Assembly: GCA_018268915.1 (NCBI GenBank)
Contig: JAFDVQ010000014.1
Span: forward strand, 124,001-188,000
DNA length: 64,000 bases
DNA from: Acidobacteriota bacterium
GTDB taxonomy: Bacteria; Acidobacteriota; Terriglobia; Terriglobales; Acidobacteriaceae
Reading direction: 5' to 3'
Shown here: positions 25,479 through 33,964 of the stretch, one piece after another
Layout of the letters: each line of letters begins with the position of its first letter
Numbering within the stretch: position 1 is the stretch's first letter
Position numbers and translations under genes: made by a program
The notes under the pieces: model-generated
Database searches by the model: none
Seen by the model: the letters and a program-made list of their open reading frames with translations, nothing else
What the model was told of the DNA's origin: nothing

Positions 25479-25825
25479 CCTCTCAGACATTCACAGGAAT
25501 GGAACAGGGCGAACAGAAGTTTACGCGTTCGAAGTTGGTATTTGCGGCTCTTGCTCATGTTCCGAACCGTTATCAGCTTTGCCAGATGACCGCAAAAGGC
25601 GCACGCAAATTGCACAAATCAAGTGATCGAATGCAGGATACGGTGAACGAAGTCCTGACGGTTCTAGACAGAGCATCCACTGTTAACGCAGTTCCGCGAG
25701 TGCCGCGGCAGATTCGATTAACATTGCGGACCTGGCTCCAATCAGGTTACATCTCCGACGCGACACACTTTGTCGCGAACAAAACCGTATTCATGCCGGA
25801 AGAGAGGGATTTCAGCCATGTTTAG
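25475..25825 (+). CDS. RNA polymerase omega-like small protein in the Cus operon
   Basis: 116 aa, no signal or TM, so cytoplasmic. The stretch VPNRYQLCQMTAKGARKLHK resembles the conserved core of the omega subunit (R-Y-x-L...A-x-x-A-R-x-L), followed by DTVNEVLTVLD where omega has its E-x-L region. Coupled on both sides: ATGA overlap with cusC and 8-nt overlap with cusB. An omega-like regulator inside a metal-efflux operon is unexpected. The match is short, so an unrelated helical protein remains possible. Confidence 0.45.
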   Translation: MTSQTFTGMEQGEQKFTRSKLVFAALAHVPNRYQLCQMTAKGARKLHKSSDRMQDTVNEVLTVLDRASTVNAVPRVPRQIRLTLRTWLQSGYISDATHFVANKTVFMPEERDFSHV

Positions 25826-27263
25826 GTCTCCAAAGAAAATCGTCGCACTTGTTCTGCTCATCGCGGCGCTGGTGGTTGTCTATATGGGAGCCACTCATCA
25901 CTGGTTCGGTTCCGCATCCACCCAAAATGCCGGCGGACGGAAAGTCCTCTACTGGTATGACGCGATGAATCCGCAGCACCATTACGACAAACCGGGCAAA
26001 GCCCCCGATGGCATGGACCTTCTGCCGCAATACGCGGAGCAGACGGCGTCACCCGCGGAACCCTCGTCGGCCTTGCCTCCTACGGATATGGCCAACATGC
26101 CGGGCATGTCGACGAAGGGCGGTGAGCGGAAGATCCTCTATTGGTACGACCCGATGCATCCTGCATACAAATCTGATAAGCCGGGGACTGCGCCCGACTG
26201 CGGGATGACACTGGTTCCGAAGTACGCCGACGACGAAAGCATGGCCAAAATGCCCATGGGGACTGTGACGGTATCACCCGAAAAGCAGGTGATGGCGGGC
26301 GTACGCACCGCGATTGTCGATCGCAAGCCGCTGATTAGGGACATTCGCACTACGGCACAAATCGTTGCGGACGAGACAAGAATCGCCCACGTGCACGTGA
26401 AAGTATCGGGCTACGTCGAGAAGGTCTATGTCAACTACGTCGGGCAGCTGGTGAAGAAAGGCGAGCCTCTCTTCAGCCTTTATAGCCCCGACCTGGTTTC
26501 AACCGAAGAGGAATATCTAATCGCCAAGCGAGGGAACGCTACACTCGGAAACGCTCCTTTCGAGGAGGTCAGTCAGGGCGCAAAATCTCTGCTTGCATCC
26601 ACGTTGCAACGCTTGAGCCTATGGGACATTTCAGACGAACAGATCCGTCAGATCGATCTTTCGGGGAAGGTCAGCCGAGATCTCACCTTCTATTCCCCGG
26701 TGACCGGTTTTGTAACGGACCGTAAGGCGTTTCCTCAGGCCTCCGTAACTCCCGACACCGAACTCTACACGATTTCGGACCTGTCTACGGTTTGGGCGAC
26801 CGCGGACATCTACGAATACGAAGTTCCCTACGTGCGTCTTGGCCAACGGGTTTCCTTCTCTTTGAGTTACTACCCTGGGAAGATCTATACGGGGAATATT
26901 TCGTACATCTATCCGACGGTCGATTCACAGTCTCGGACCATTAAAGTTCGCATCGAAATTCCCAATCCCGCCTTCGATCTAAAACCGCAGATGTTCGCCG
27001 ACGCTCAACTCCGAATCGATTACGGCACTAAGGTCCTGATTCCGCAGGAGGCAGTACTCGACTCGGGCACGGAACAGCAGGTCTTTGTGGTGCACCCAGG
27101 TGGCATGTTTGAACCTCGAAAGGTCACCCTCGGACCGGTCGTTGATGGAAGTGTCGCGGTGTTGACCGGGCTGAAGGCGGGCGAGACGGTCGTTGTGTCC
27201 GGAAACTTCCTTATCGACTCCGAGAGCAAGCTCAAGAACGCGATGAGCGGAATGCAGCATTGA
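25818..27263 (+). CDS. cusB: CusB-like adaptor with two heavy-metal-binding repeats
   Basis: 481 aa from ATG 25818. One TM anchor, then two HMBD-type repeats: VLYWYDAMNPQHHYDKPG (~res 45-70) and ILYWYDPMHPAYKSDKPG with PDCGMTLVPKY (~res 112-140). The first repeat has PDGM, so it lacks the Cys of the second. The MFP core follows (VSGYVEKVYVNYVGQLVKKG, ISDLSTVWATADIYEYEVPY) and a normal end, without the extra domain of the 8187 adaptor. It presumably passes Cu(I)/Ag(I) to the CusA at 27766. Confidence 0.88.
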   Translation: MFRSPKKIVALVLLIAALVVVYMGATHHWFGSASTQNAGGRKVLYWYDAMNPQHHYDKPGKAPDGMDLLPQYAEQTASPAEPSSALPPTDMANMPGMSTKGGERKILYWYDPMHPAYKSDKPGTAPDCGMTLVPKYADDESMAKMPMGTVTVSPEKQVMAGVRTAIVDRKPLIRDIRTTAQIVADETRIAHVHVKVSGYVEKVYVNYVGQLVKKGEPLFSLYSPDLVSTEEEYLIAKRGNATLGNAPFEEVSQGAKSLLASTLQRLSLWDISDEQIRQIDLSGKVSRDLTFYSPVTGFVTDRKAFPQASVTPDTELYTISDLSTVWATADIYEYEVPYVRLGQRVSFSLSYYPGKIYTGNISYIYPTVDSQSRTIKVRIEIPNPAFDLKPQMFADAQLRIDYGTKVLIPQEAVLDSGTEQQVFVVHPGGMFEPRKVTLGPVVDGSVAVLTGLKAGETVVVSGNFLIDSESKLKNAMSGMQH

Positions 27264-27274
27264 GGAGAATGATT

Positions 27275-27769
27275 ATGAACGCTCGACGTATCGTCATAAT
27301 GGGCATTCTGATCCTTGTAGCCGGCGCCGCGGGCCTCGGTTGGTTCAGGTTTGTTGTTCACCCGAAACAAGTCGCATGCGGCTATTGCCTGCGCCCGCTT
27401 CATGCCAACTTGGTGGTGACAGCGGAGATCGACGGCAAGAGAGCGCAGGTTTGTTGCCCTAGCTGCGCGATCACGGAAGCCAACCAGAAGCGGAAGTCTC
27501 TCCGATTGATCACGGTGCACGACTATCGCACCGGCAAGGCCGTCTCCCCAGAAACTGCCTGGTTCGTAGAAGGCAGCCGAGCTATGGCGTGCGATCACGA
27601 TGCGATGCGCATGAATGAAATGAAAGGAACTGAGGAGCTTGCATTTGATCGGTGCTCACCGGGGATCTTCACGTTCGCTGACAAGCAAGAAGCGGTTGCA
27701 TTCACTCAAACGAATGGTGGAGCCGTTATTTCCTTCGGGCAGTTGATGAGTGAGGCTAAATTCCAATGA
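27275..27769 (+). CDS. NosL-like membrane-anchored copper-binding protein
   Basis: 164 aa from ATG 27275 (SD GAGGAG). N-terminal anchor (IVIMGILILVAGAAGLGWF), then VACGYCLRPLHANLV and VCCPSCAI, four Cys in two close pairs, and a C-terminal FADKQEAVAFTQTNGGAVIS segment, the NosL-type ending. NosL proteins bind Cu(I) for nitrous oxide reductase assembly; no nos genes are here, so a copper-handling accessory role for the pump is more likely. Overlaps cusA by 4 nt. Confidence 0.6.
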   Translation: MNARRIVIMGILILVAGAAGLGWFRFVVHPKQVACGYCLRPLHANLVVTAEIDGKRAQVCCPSCAITEANQKRKSLRLITVHDYRTGKAVSPETAWFVEGSRAMACDHDAMRMNEMKGTEELAFDRCSPGIFTFADKQEAVAFTQTNGGAVISFGQLMSEAKFQ

Positions 27770-30700
27770 TGAACAAGATTATCGACTTCAGCGACAAGAA
27801 CAGGTTCCTTATTTTCCTATTCGTTGCGGTGGCCATCGTGCTGGGATGGACCGCGATGAGGAATACGAAGCTCGACGCAATTCCCGACCTCTCGGATACC
27901 CAGGTGATCGTCTATGCGAAGTGGGACCGCAGCCCCGACATCATGGAGGATCAGGTTTCCTATCCGATCGCCTCCGCATTGCTCGGATTGCCAAAGGTCA
28001 AGGATATTCGCGCCTTCTCCGACTTCGGCTACTCGTATATCTACATCATCTTCGACGAAGGCACGGACATTTACTGGGCACGGTCCCGGACGCTCGAATA
28101 CCTGAACTCCGTCACTCCGCGGTTGCCCAAAGGCGTCAATGTTGAATTGGCGAAGGACGTGACGTCCGTCGGTTGGGTCTTTCAATACGCCCTTGTCGAT
28201 ACAACCGGACAACATAGTATCGACCAACTGCGGTCGTACCAGGATTGGTACTTGCGCTACGCATTGCAGACCGTGCCCGGCGTCGCCGAAGTTGCGCCAA
28301 TTGGCGGCTTCGTGCGCCAGTACCAGGTAAATGTCGATCCGAACAAGCTTCTCGCCTATAAGGTACCGATCAACGCGGTCAGCGACGCCGTACAGAAGTC
28401 CAACAACGACGTCGGCGGGCGATTGGTTGAATTCACGGGCCGCGAGTACATGGTCCGTGGGCGCGGATATATCCGTTCCCTCGACGATATCGGCAAGACA
28501 GTGATTATGTATAACGCACAGACCGGAACTCCGGTTCTGGTCCGCGATGTGGCAACCGTAACCTTTGGCCCGGAAATACGGAGAGGCGCAGGTGAGCTGG
28601 ACGGTAAGGGAGAAGCTGTCGGCGGTGTCGTCATCATGCGCTATGGAGAAAATGCGCAGAAGGTGATCGAACGCACCAAGGAGAAGCTGAACGACTTGAA
28701 GTCCACGCTGCCCCCAGGTGTCAAATTAGTTACGACTTACGACCGGTCTGAGTTGATCGATCGCGCTGTCGAAAACCTCCGTCACACATTGATCGAAGAA
28801 CTGGTCATCGTCAGCATCGTGATCATGATCTTCCTGTGGGACTTTCGGAGCGCCCTTGTTCCGATCGTGACGATCCCCGTCACCGTGATTCTGGCCTTTA
28901 TCCCGATGCAATTAATGGGCATGACCGCAAACATCATGTCGCTCGGCGGTATCGCCGTCGCCATTGGCGCACTGGTTGATGCATCCGTTGTCATGGTCGA
29001 ACAGACCCACAAGAAGCTCGAGCATTGGGAGGCCGCGGGCCGGCCCGGTCCGTCGCATGCAGTCGTAATCGCCGCCGTGAAGGAGGTGGGGGGGCCCAGT
29101 TTCTTTGCCCTGCTGGTTATCGCAGTAGGTTTCCTTCCGGTCTTTACCCTGGAAGGCCAGGAAGGCCGCCTGTTCAAACCACTGGCGTTCACCAAAAACT
29201 TTTCGATGGCGATTGCAGCATTGCTCGCGGTCACGTTGGCGCCGGCGGCAATGCGCTTTATTTTCTCGCGGATGGACGGGTTCAACTTCCGTCCCAAATG
29301 GCTTGCAAATATTGTCAATGCGCTCTTTGTTGGAAAGATTCACAGCGAGGAAAACCATCCGATCAGCAAGCCGATGATGAAGATCTACCATCCGGTGGTC
29401 GAGTTTGTCCTCGATCACAAATGGCTGACCATCGGATTGGCTCTTCTCGTAATGGCGCTTAGCGTACCCGTTTACTTCAAACTCGGATCGGAGTTCATGC
29501 CGCCGCTCGACGAAGGCACTCTTCTTTACATGCCATCCACCTTGCCTGGTATCTCCGTGACGGAAGCAACACGCGTGCTCGAAATGCAGGACAAAATGAT
29601 CAGCGCTTTTCCGGAAGTTGATCGCGTATGGGGGAAGGCGGGACGTGCGGAGAGTTCAACCGATCCAGCTCCGTATTCGATGATGGAGACCACGGTCGTT
29701 CTGAAGCCACAGGACCAATGGCCGAAAATAGACCGCTGGTACTCGAAGTCAATGCCACAATGGTCTCAGTCGGTTCTCAGAAGATTCTGGCCTGATCACA
29801 TAACCACGCAGGAACTGATCTATGGTCCCGGAGGGTTGAATGAGGCTCTCCAGTTGCCGGGGATCTCCAATGCCTGGACCATGCCCATCAAGGCCCGCAC
29901 AGACATGCTGACCACGGGCATTCGTACTCCGCTCGGCATCAAGGTTCTGGGCGCGAACCTGGACGAAATTCAGAAGGTCGGCGAGCAGATTGAAACAGCC
30001 TTGAAAGACGTTCCCGGAACCACGAGCGTCTTTGCGGAAAGAACGAGCGGTGGCTACTTCCTCGACTTCGACCTGAAGCGGGATGAACTGGCTCGTTATG
30101 GGTTGACCATCGACGACGCGGAAAACGTCCTGATGTCGGCGGTGGGCGGTGAGCCTGTCTCTACGACCGTCGAGGGCCGCGAACGGTACCCGGTCAACGT
30201 GCGTTATTTGCGCGACTACCGCAGCGATGTCGATGCGCTTCAACGCGTGCTGGTGGCAACGCCCTCCGGTGCGCAGATCCCTCTCGGCCAGATTGCGGAT
30301 ATACGCATGAAGACCGGTCCGGGCATGATCCGCGACGAAAACGGCCGACTCAGTGGCTATGTATATGTGGACGTCTCCGGACGCGACATCGGCGGCTATG
30401 TGCGCGACGCAAAGAAAGCGGTTGCGGATAAGGTAAAAGTGCCTGCCGGTTACGAGCTTGTTTGGAGCGGCCAGTATGAATTTATGGAGCGCGTTGCGCA
30501 GCGTTTAAAATTTGTCGTTCCGATTACACTCTTCATCGTCTTCCTATTGCTCTATTTCAACACGGGCTCGGCAATCAAAACCATGATCATTCTGCTGGCG
30601 GTACCTTTCTCCGCCATCGGCGCGATCTGGTTCCTCTACCTGTTGCACTACAACATGAGCATCGCCGTGTGGGTCGGCCTCATCGCGCTGCTCGGAGTCG

Positions 30701-31071
30701 ATGCCGAGACTGCCGTCTTTATGCTTCTCTATCTGGATCTTGCTTACCACGAAGCGCTAAAGACGGGAGGCATTCACTCGTGGGATGATTTGCGCGAAGC
30801 GATCGTTCACGGAGCAGTCAAGCGACTTCGTCCCAAGGTGATGACCGTTTCCTGCATGCTCTTTGGCCTGCTGCCGATCATGTGGTCGGCCGGAACCGGA
30901 GCCGATGTGATGAAGCGTATCGCAGCCCCAATGCTTGGCGGCATTATCACTTCGTTCTTCATGGAACTGGTCGTTTATCCTCCGATCTTTGGGATCTGGA
31001 AGTGGAACTGGGAAGTTAAGCCCGCCCTGAAGCGTGAAGCAGCTCAACTTGCGGAGGCGTCCCATGCGTAG
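27766..31071 (+). CDS. cusA: CusA-type HME-RND Cu(I)/Ag(I) efflux pump
   Basis: 1101-aa pump, complete. The N-terminus contains TKLDAIPDLSDTQVIVYAKW. TM4 reads AIGALVDASVVMVEQ, the monovalent-metal type. It carries a ~40-residue insertion (WSQSVLRRFWPDHITTQELI) common in Cus/Sil pumps, and TDMLTTGIRTPLGIKV in the porter region. Related to but clearly distinct from the CusA at 9776, so they are not a recent duplication. Its last codons overlap the lytic transglycosylase start. Confidence 0.92.
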   Translation: MMNKIIDFSDKNRFLIFLFVAVAIVLGWTAMRNTKLDAIPDLSDTQVIVYAKWDRSPDIMEDQVSYPIASALLGLPKVKDIRAFSDFGYSYIYIIFDEGTDIYWARSRTLEYLNSVTPRLPKGVNVELAKDVTSVGWVFQYALVDTTGQHSIDQLRSYQDWYLRYALQTVPGVAEVAPIGGFVRQYQVNVDPNKLLAYKVPINAVSDAVQKSNNDVGGRLVEFTGREYMVRGRGYIRSLDDIGKTVIMYNAQTGTPVLVRDVATVTFGPEIRRGAGELDGKGEAVGGVVIMRYGENAQKVIERTKEKLNDLKSTLPPGVKLVTTYDRSELIDRAVENLRHTLIEELVIVSIVIMIFLWDFRSALVPIVTIPVTVILAFIPMQLMGMTANIMSLGGIAVAIGALVDASVVMVEQTHKKLEHWEAAGRPGPSHAVVIAAVKEVGGPSFFALLVIAVGFLPVFTLEGQEGRLFKPLAFTKNFSMAIAALLAVTLAPAAMRFIFSRMDGFNFRPKWLANIVNALFVGKIHSEENHPISKPMMKIYHPVVEFVLDHKWLTIGLALLVMALSVPVYFKLGSEFMPPLDEGTLLYMPSTLPGISVTEATRVLEMQDKMISAFPEVDRVWGKAGRAESSTDPAPYSMMETTVVLKPQDQWPKIDRWYSKSMPQWSQSVLRRFWPDHITTQELIYGPGGLNEALQLPGISNAWTMPIKARTDMLTTGIRTPLGIKVLGANLDEIQKVGEQIETALKDVPGTTSVFAERTSGGYFLDFDLKRDELARYGLTIDDAENVLMSAVGGEPVSTTVEGRERYPVNVRYLRDYRSDVDALQRVLVATPSGAQIPLGQIADIRMKTGPGMIRDENGRLSGYVYVDVSGRDIGGYVRDAKKAVADKVKVPAGYELVWSGQYEFMERVAQRLKFVVPITLFIVFLLLYFNTGSAIKTMIILLAVPFSAIGAIWFLYLLHYNMSIAVWVGLIALLGVDAETAVFMLLYLDLAYHEALKTGGIHSWDDLREAIVHGAVKRLRPKVMTVSCMLFGLLPIMWSAGTGADVMKRIAAPMLGGIITSFFMELVVYPPIFGIWKWNWEVKPALKREAAQLAEASHA

Positions 31072-31864
31072 CTCGAATCAGCATGGGAGGCTCATCTGGC
31101 AGATGAGTCTCATCGCAATGGCGGCGTGGATGCTTCCCGGGCTATCGCCTGGTCAGACAACGCCCGCAGTTCACCAGCAATTCGCAGGGATCGACGAGAC
31201 GTTGATGCAGAAGGCAGATGTTCTTCTTGCAGATCGGGCAGTCGAGGGAAAGGCCGGGATGAACACGCCGGCGCAAGAGGGGAAACCCCTGGGCGTAAGC
31301 ACTGCCAATGCTGCAAATCATCACCAGGTCAATGGCCACAAGGGGAATAGTACACATACGAGGCTGGAAGAATGGCGACCGCTCGTCGCACCGATTCTCG
31401 AGGAAGAAGGAGTGCCCGCTGAACTCGCCGCAGTGATCCTCGTCGAGAGTGGTGGCGATCTGGCCGCGCTTTCCCCGAAGGGCGCGCGTGGTCTATGGCA
31501 GCTGATGCCCGACACCGCCCGGAGGTACGGGCTGACCGTCGACAGCCGGGTAGACGAGCGGCTGAACGTGGAAAAGTCGACGCATGCCGCCGCACGCTTC
31601 TTGAGCGATCTCTATGTCCAGTTCGGATCATGGCCGTTAGCGCTTGCCGCCTATAACACCGGCGAACAAAACCTCCAGCGGGCCATCAATAGAAGCCGCA
31701 GCAACGAGTTCTCGGTTTTGAGCGTCCTCGGCCTGCTGCCGCTTGAAACCAGAAACTATGTTCCGGCGGTCTTGACCGCCATGCAATTAACCCAGCGGCG
31801 CTTCGTCTTCAACGGAAACCGCCCACCGGCAACAAATATAGTTTTTGCTCTCGATAGCAATTGA
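31064..31864 (+). CDS. Lytic transglycosylase (SLT domain)
   Basis: 266 aa from ATG 31064 (SD GGAGG, inside the end of cusA). Signal peptide, a ~75-residue linker, then an SLT fold: APILEEEGVPAELAAVILVE with catalytic Glu in VESGGDLAALSPKGARGLWQ, LMPDTARRYGL and ALAAYNTGEQNL. It cleaves peptidoglycan glycan strands; inside an efflux operon it probably opens the wall locally for assembly of the tripartite pump, as transglycosylases do in secretion systems (inference). Confidence 0.85.
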   Translation: MRSSNQHGRLIWQMSLIAMAAWMLPGLSPGQTTPAVHQQFAGIDETLMQKADVLLADRAVEGKAGMNTPAQEGKPLGVSTANAANHHQVNGHKGNSTHTRLEEWRPLVAPILEEEGVPAELAAVILVESGGDLAALSPKGARGLWQLMPDTARRYGLTVDSRVDERLNVEKSTHAAARFLSDLYVQFGSWPLALAAYNTGEQNLQRAINRSRSNEFSVLSVLGLLPLETRNYVPAVLTAMQLTQRRFVFNGNRPPATNIVFALDSN

Positions 31865-31872
31865 GGAGACTT

Positions 31873-32412
31873 ATGGGGCATGCCCGAATCAAACCGAAAC
31901 ATGCCGTGACCCGGCAACACCATTGGTACTCCCACTGGCCCCTATGGGTATTGTTTGGAGTCTTCGCCGCATTAATAAGTATCAGCTTCATACAGATGTA
32001 TCGGAGTGAAGGTCCACAGAAGAGCGATATCCAGGCGGTTGTTCTCGCTGCGGGGCAGGATCTTCACATCGATCCTGCGGAGTTGAAGCCTACGGAACTG
32101 CATCTGTTCGAAGGAAGCGCTTCGGGCCAAAAGGTGAAGTTCATCGTCCGGAGGACCCAGGACAATGTTGTACACGTTTCTCTCGCCACTTGCCGCGCCT
32201 GCTATCGGTCGAAGAATCCTCATTACGTTCAGAAGAACGAGATGATGTGCGGCGAATGCAATATGCCAATGAGATCGGAATCTGAGAAGGGGGCGCCTGG
32301 TGACACTCGCTGCACCCTCCCCGAGATTCCGCACACGGAAACTGCTCATGACATCACGGTGTTGATCCGCGATGTCTTGGCGCAGACCGCAAAAGTCTCC
32401 CGCAAAGGATGA
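31873..32412 (+). CDS. DUF2318-like membrane-anchored Cys-motif protein
   Basis: 179 aa. N-terminal TM (WPLWVLFGVFAALISISFI), then a beta-rich domain VKFIVRRTQDNVVHVSLATC, ACYRSKNPHYVQKNEMMCGECNM, and C...E.PH. The two CxxC-type motifs (CRAC, CGEC) and a later Cys match DUF2318/FtrD-like proteins linked to metal transport and proposed to bind Fe-S or metals. SD GAGGAG before ATG 31873. Part of the extended Cus operon. Confidence 0.65.
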   Translation: MGHARIKPKHAVTRQHHWYSHWPLWVLFGVFAALISISFIQMYRSEGPQKSDIQAVVLAAGQDLHIDPAELKPTELHLFEGSASGQKVKFIVRRTQDNVVHVSLATCRACYRSKNPHYVQKNEMMCGECNMPMRSESEKGAPGDTRCTLPEIPHTETAHDITVLIRDVLAQTAKVSRKG

Positions 32413-32475
32413 ACGACGTTGATGTGTCGGGAACGTTTCAGGAGACTCTCAATTGATGTCGAGGAGGATATCTCC

Positions 32476-32907
32476 ATGGTGGTCGAAGCACAAAGCAAAG
32501 GCCCTGGCATCAGTGGACTGTATGTAGGCGCAGCGAACGTGCGACGGCATTTCCCTCGGAGCGTGTCGGCGATCGAACTGCAGCTAGATCACCTCCGAAT
32601 CGAATGCGGTCTCGGACCTGATTTCTGGCAGGGCAGGCCTGAGATTTACGACTCCCGTCTCTGCGCCTGGCTCGAAACCAGGCACATGAACAAGGACCGT
32701 CATCGGACCAATGTTCGGTTGGCCATGATTCCCGAAGGGGGAAACTCCTTCCGCCTTGAAAGGATTTCGATCGAGCGACGCGATCACGGTCGAAACAAGC
32801 ATGGCTCTTCCGAGCGCGATCTGGTTCGATGCGATAGCGACGACAACGAGCAGCCGACTACGGGCATTGTCGACGGACTTCTGAAACTTTCTACTCAACG
32901 TGAATAA
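32476..32907 (+). CDS. Cytoplasmic protein of unknown function
   Basis: 143 aa from ATG 32476 (SD GAGGAGG, 8-9 nt spacing). The core (VRRHFPRSVSAIELQLDHL, GPDFWQGRPEIYDSRLCAWL, then a RTNVRLAMIP and NSFRLE segment) has an ordered, conserved look, but I recognise no named family. It lies between the DUF2318-like and CYCXC-type genes in the same direction, so it is likely translated as part of the Cus operon. Confidence 0.55.
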   Translation: MVVEAQSKGPGISGLYVGAANVRRHFPRSVSAIELQLDHLRIECGLGPDFWQGRPEIYDSRLCAWLETRHMNKDRHRTNVRLAMIPEGGNSFRLERISIERRDHGRNKHGSSERDLVRCDSDDNEQPTTGIVDGLLKLSTQRE

Positions 32908-32920
32908 GGGAGACTAATTC

Positions 32921-33376
32921 ATGAAAAACAATCTAACGCGCCGCAGCATCTTGACAGGTTTGGCCGCCTTTACGGCCACTGCGGTCAGTTATGCGCAATG
33001 GTCTAACCCGCAGGATGACGTGGCCGCCTACCATCCCAATGCGCCGTTAAAGATAAGCACATTGCCGCCCATCAAATCGGGCAAAGACCTGACCGGGCCG
33101 AACTTCCGCTATCCGTGGCAGGTCCATGTCTACCAGCAGGCGGCCAAAGTCGGGAATGTGCTCTACCAGCTTCCATGCAATTGCCGCTGCGACCGTTCTG
33201 TCGGCCATACCAGCCTGCGCAGTTGTTTCGAGACTTTGCACGGAACGGCGTGCGACATCTGTGCGAAGTCGGCGTTTTTCGCGTATCAGCAGACCAGGTT
33301 GGGGAAGACTCCGGTGCAAATTCGTGCATCAATCGCCCGCCACGAGTATGAGAGCATCGATCTCGAGAAACAGTAG
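32921..33376 (+). CDS. Secreted CYCXC-type Cys-rich protein
   Basis: 151 aa. An N-terminal TRRSILTGLAAFTATAVSYA resembles a Tat signal. The mature part has LPCNCRCDRSVGHTSLRSCF, then HGTACDICAKSAFFAYQQ, matching the PCYCGC/CYCXC family pattern: a CxCxC cluster, a distant Cys, then CxxC and an AYQ-rich helix. Probably periplasmic metal handling. 14 nt after the preceding gene; last cistron of the long Cus operon. Confidence 0.7.
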   Translation: MKNNLTRRSILTGLAAFTATAVSYAQWSNPQDDVAAYHPNAPLKISTLPPIKSGKDLTGPNFRYPWQVHVYQQAAKVGNVLYQLPCNCRCDRSVGHTSLRSCFETLHGTACDICAKSAFFAYQQTRLGKTPVQIRASIARHEYESIDLEKQ

Positions 33377-33383
33377 GTCCACT

Positions 33384-33618
33384 ATGAAACCGACTGAGTT
33401 CATCGTCCGCATCGTCGCTGCAAGCGTCTTGCTCTCGGGCTCGTTTCGCACTTACCCAAGAAGGGATCGCCAAGTGCATCAGCGCCTCCCGTGAGACAGT
33501 AACCCCCGTGCTAAGCGACTTCCGCCGCCGGCGAATCGTAGACGTGCGCGGCGCAATCCTGACTGTCATCGACCGTGGAGCGCCGGAAAGCTGTTCCGAT
33601 GTTTATCACGATAGTTGA
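33384..33618 (+). pseudogene. Chimaeric remnant: N-terminus of a signal/TM protein joined to a Crp/Fnr-type DNA-binding end
   Basis: 33384-33440 encodes MKPTEFIVRIVAASVLLSG, a signal-like start. From 33445 a different frame reads ALTQEGIAKCISASRETVTP, then VLSDFRRRRIVDVRGAILTV and ends at TGA 33616-33618. The second part is the winged HTH of a Crp/Fnr regulator (T-Q-x-x-I-A...SRETV..VL..F) with the cyclic-nucleotide domain missing. The two pieces meet around 33441, so this is a deletion junction between two genes. Non-functional. Confidence 0.65.
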
Positions 33619-33659
33619 TTTGAGTAGCCGGGATTTGCTCGATGGCTGCAATGAAATCT

Positions 33660-33696
33660 CGCCCCAAATGCGGCATGAGGTGGCGGATTTGAGGCA
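33660..33696. promoter_or_regulatory. Tandem enhancer-like sites
   Basis: CGCCCCAAATGCGGCA (33660-33675) and TGGCGGATTTGAGGCA (33681-33696), centres 21 bp apart. Confidence 0.65.
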
Positions 33697-33777
33697 GTTC
33701 GAACCCTTCGCCGGTGGATAAATAGCCGGTTTCTGTGTTGATTGAAGGACTTTTCGGCCCGGCGCTTGTGACAGCCG

Positions 33778-33795
33778 TTTGGCATGCGACGTGCC
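33778..33795 (+). promoter_or_regulatory. Sigma-54 (-24/-12) promoter
   Basis: TTTGGCATGCGACGTGCC: GG-N10-GC, 82 nt after the paired sites. Its transcript would start at about 33807, ~158 nt before the GTG at 33965. Confidence 0.65.
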
Positions 33796-33964
33796 AATAG
33801 GACGGGCAGGAGTCGAAACCGGGCGGCGGCATTCTTTCTGCGAGCACTTCGGAAGCGTGAGATTTGCCATTGTATCGGACGAGATTGAGATCGCGTCTGG
33901 TACCGCCCCGGTCTGCTTCTGACAAATTGATCCGATGTCCATTTCAACATCAACGGAGAATACT

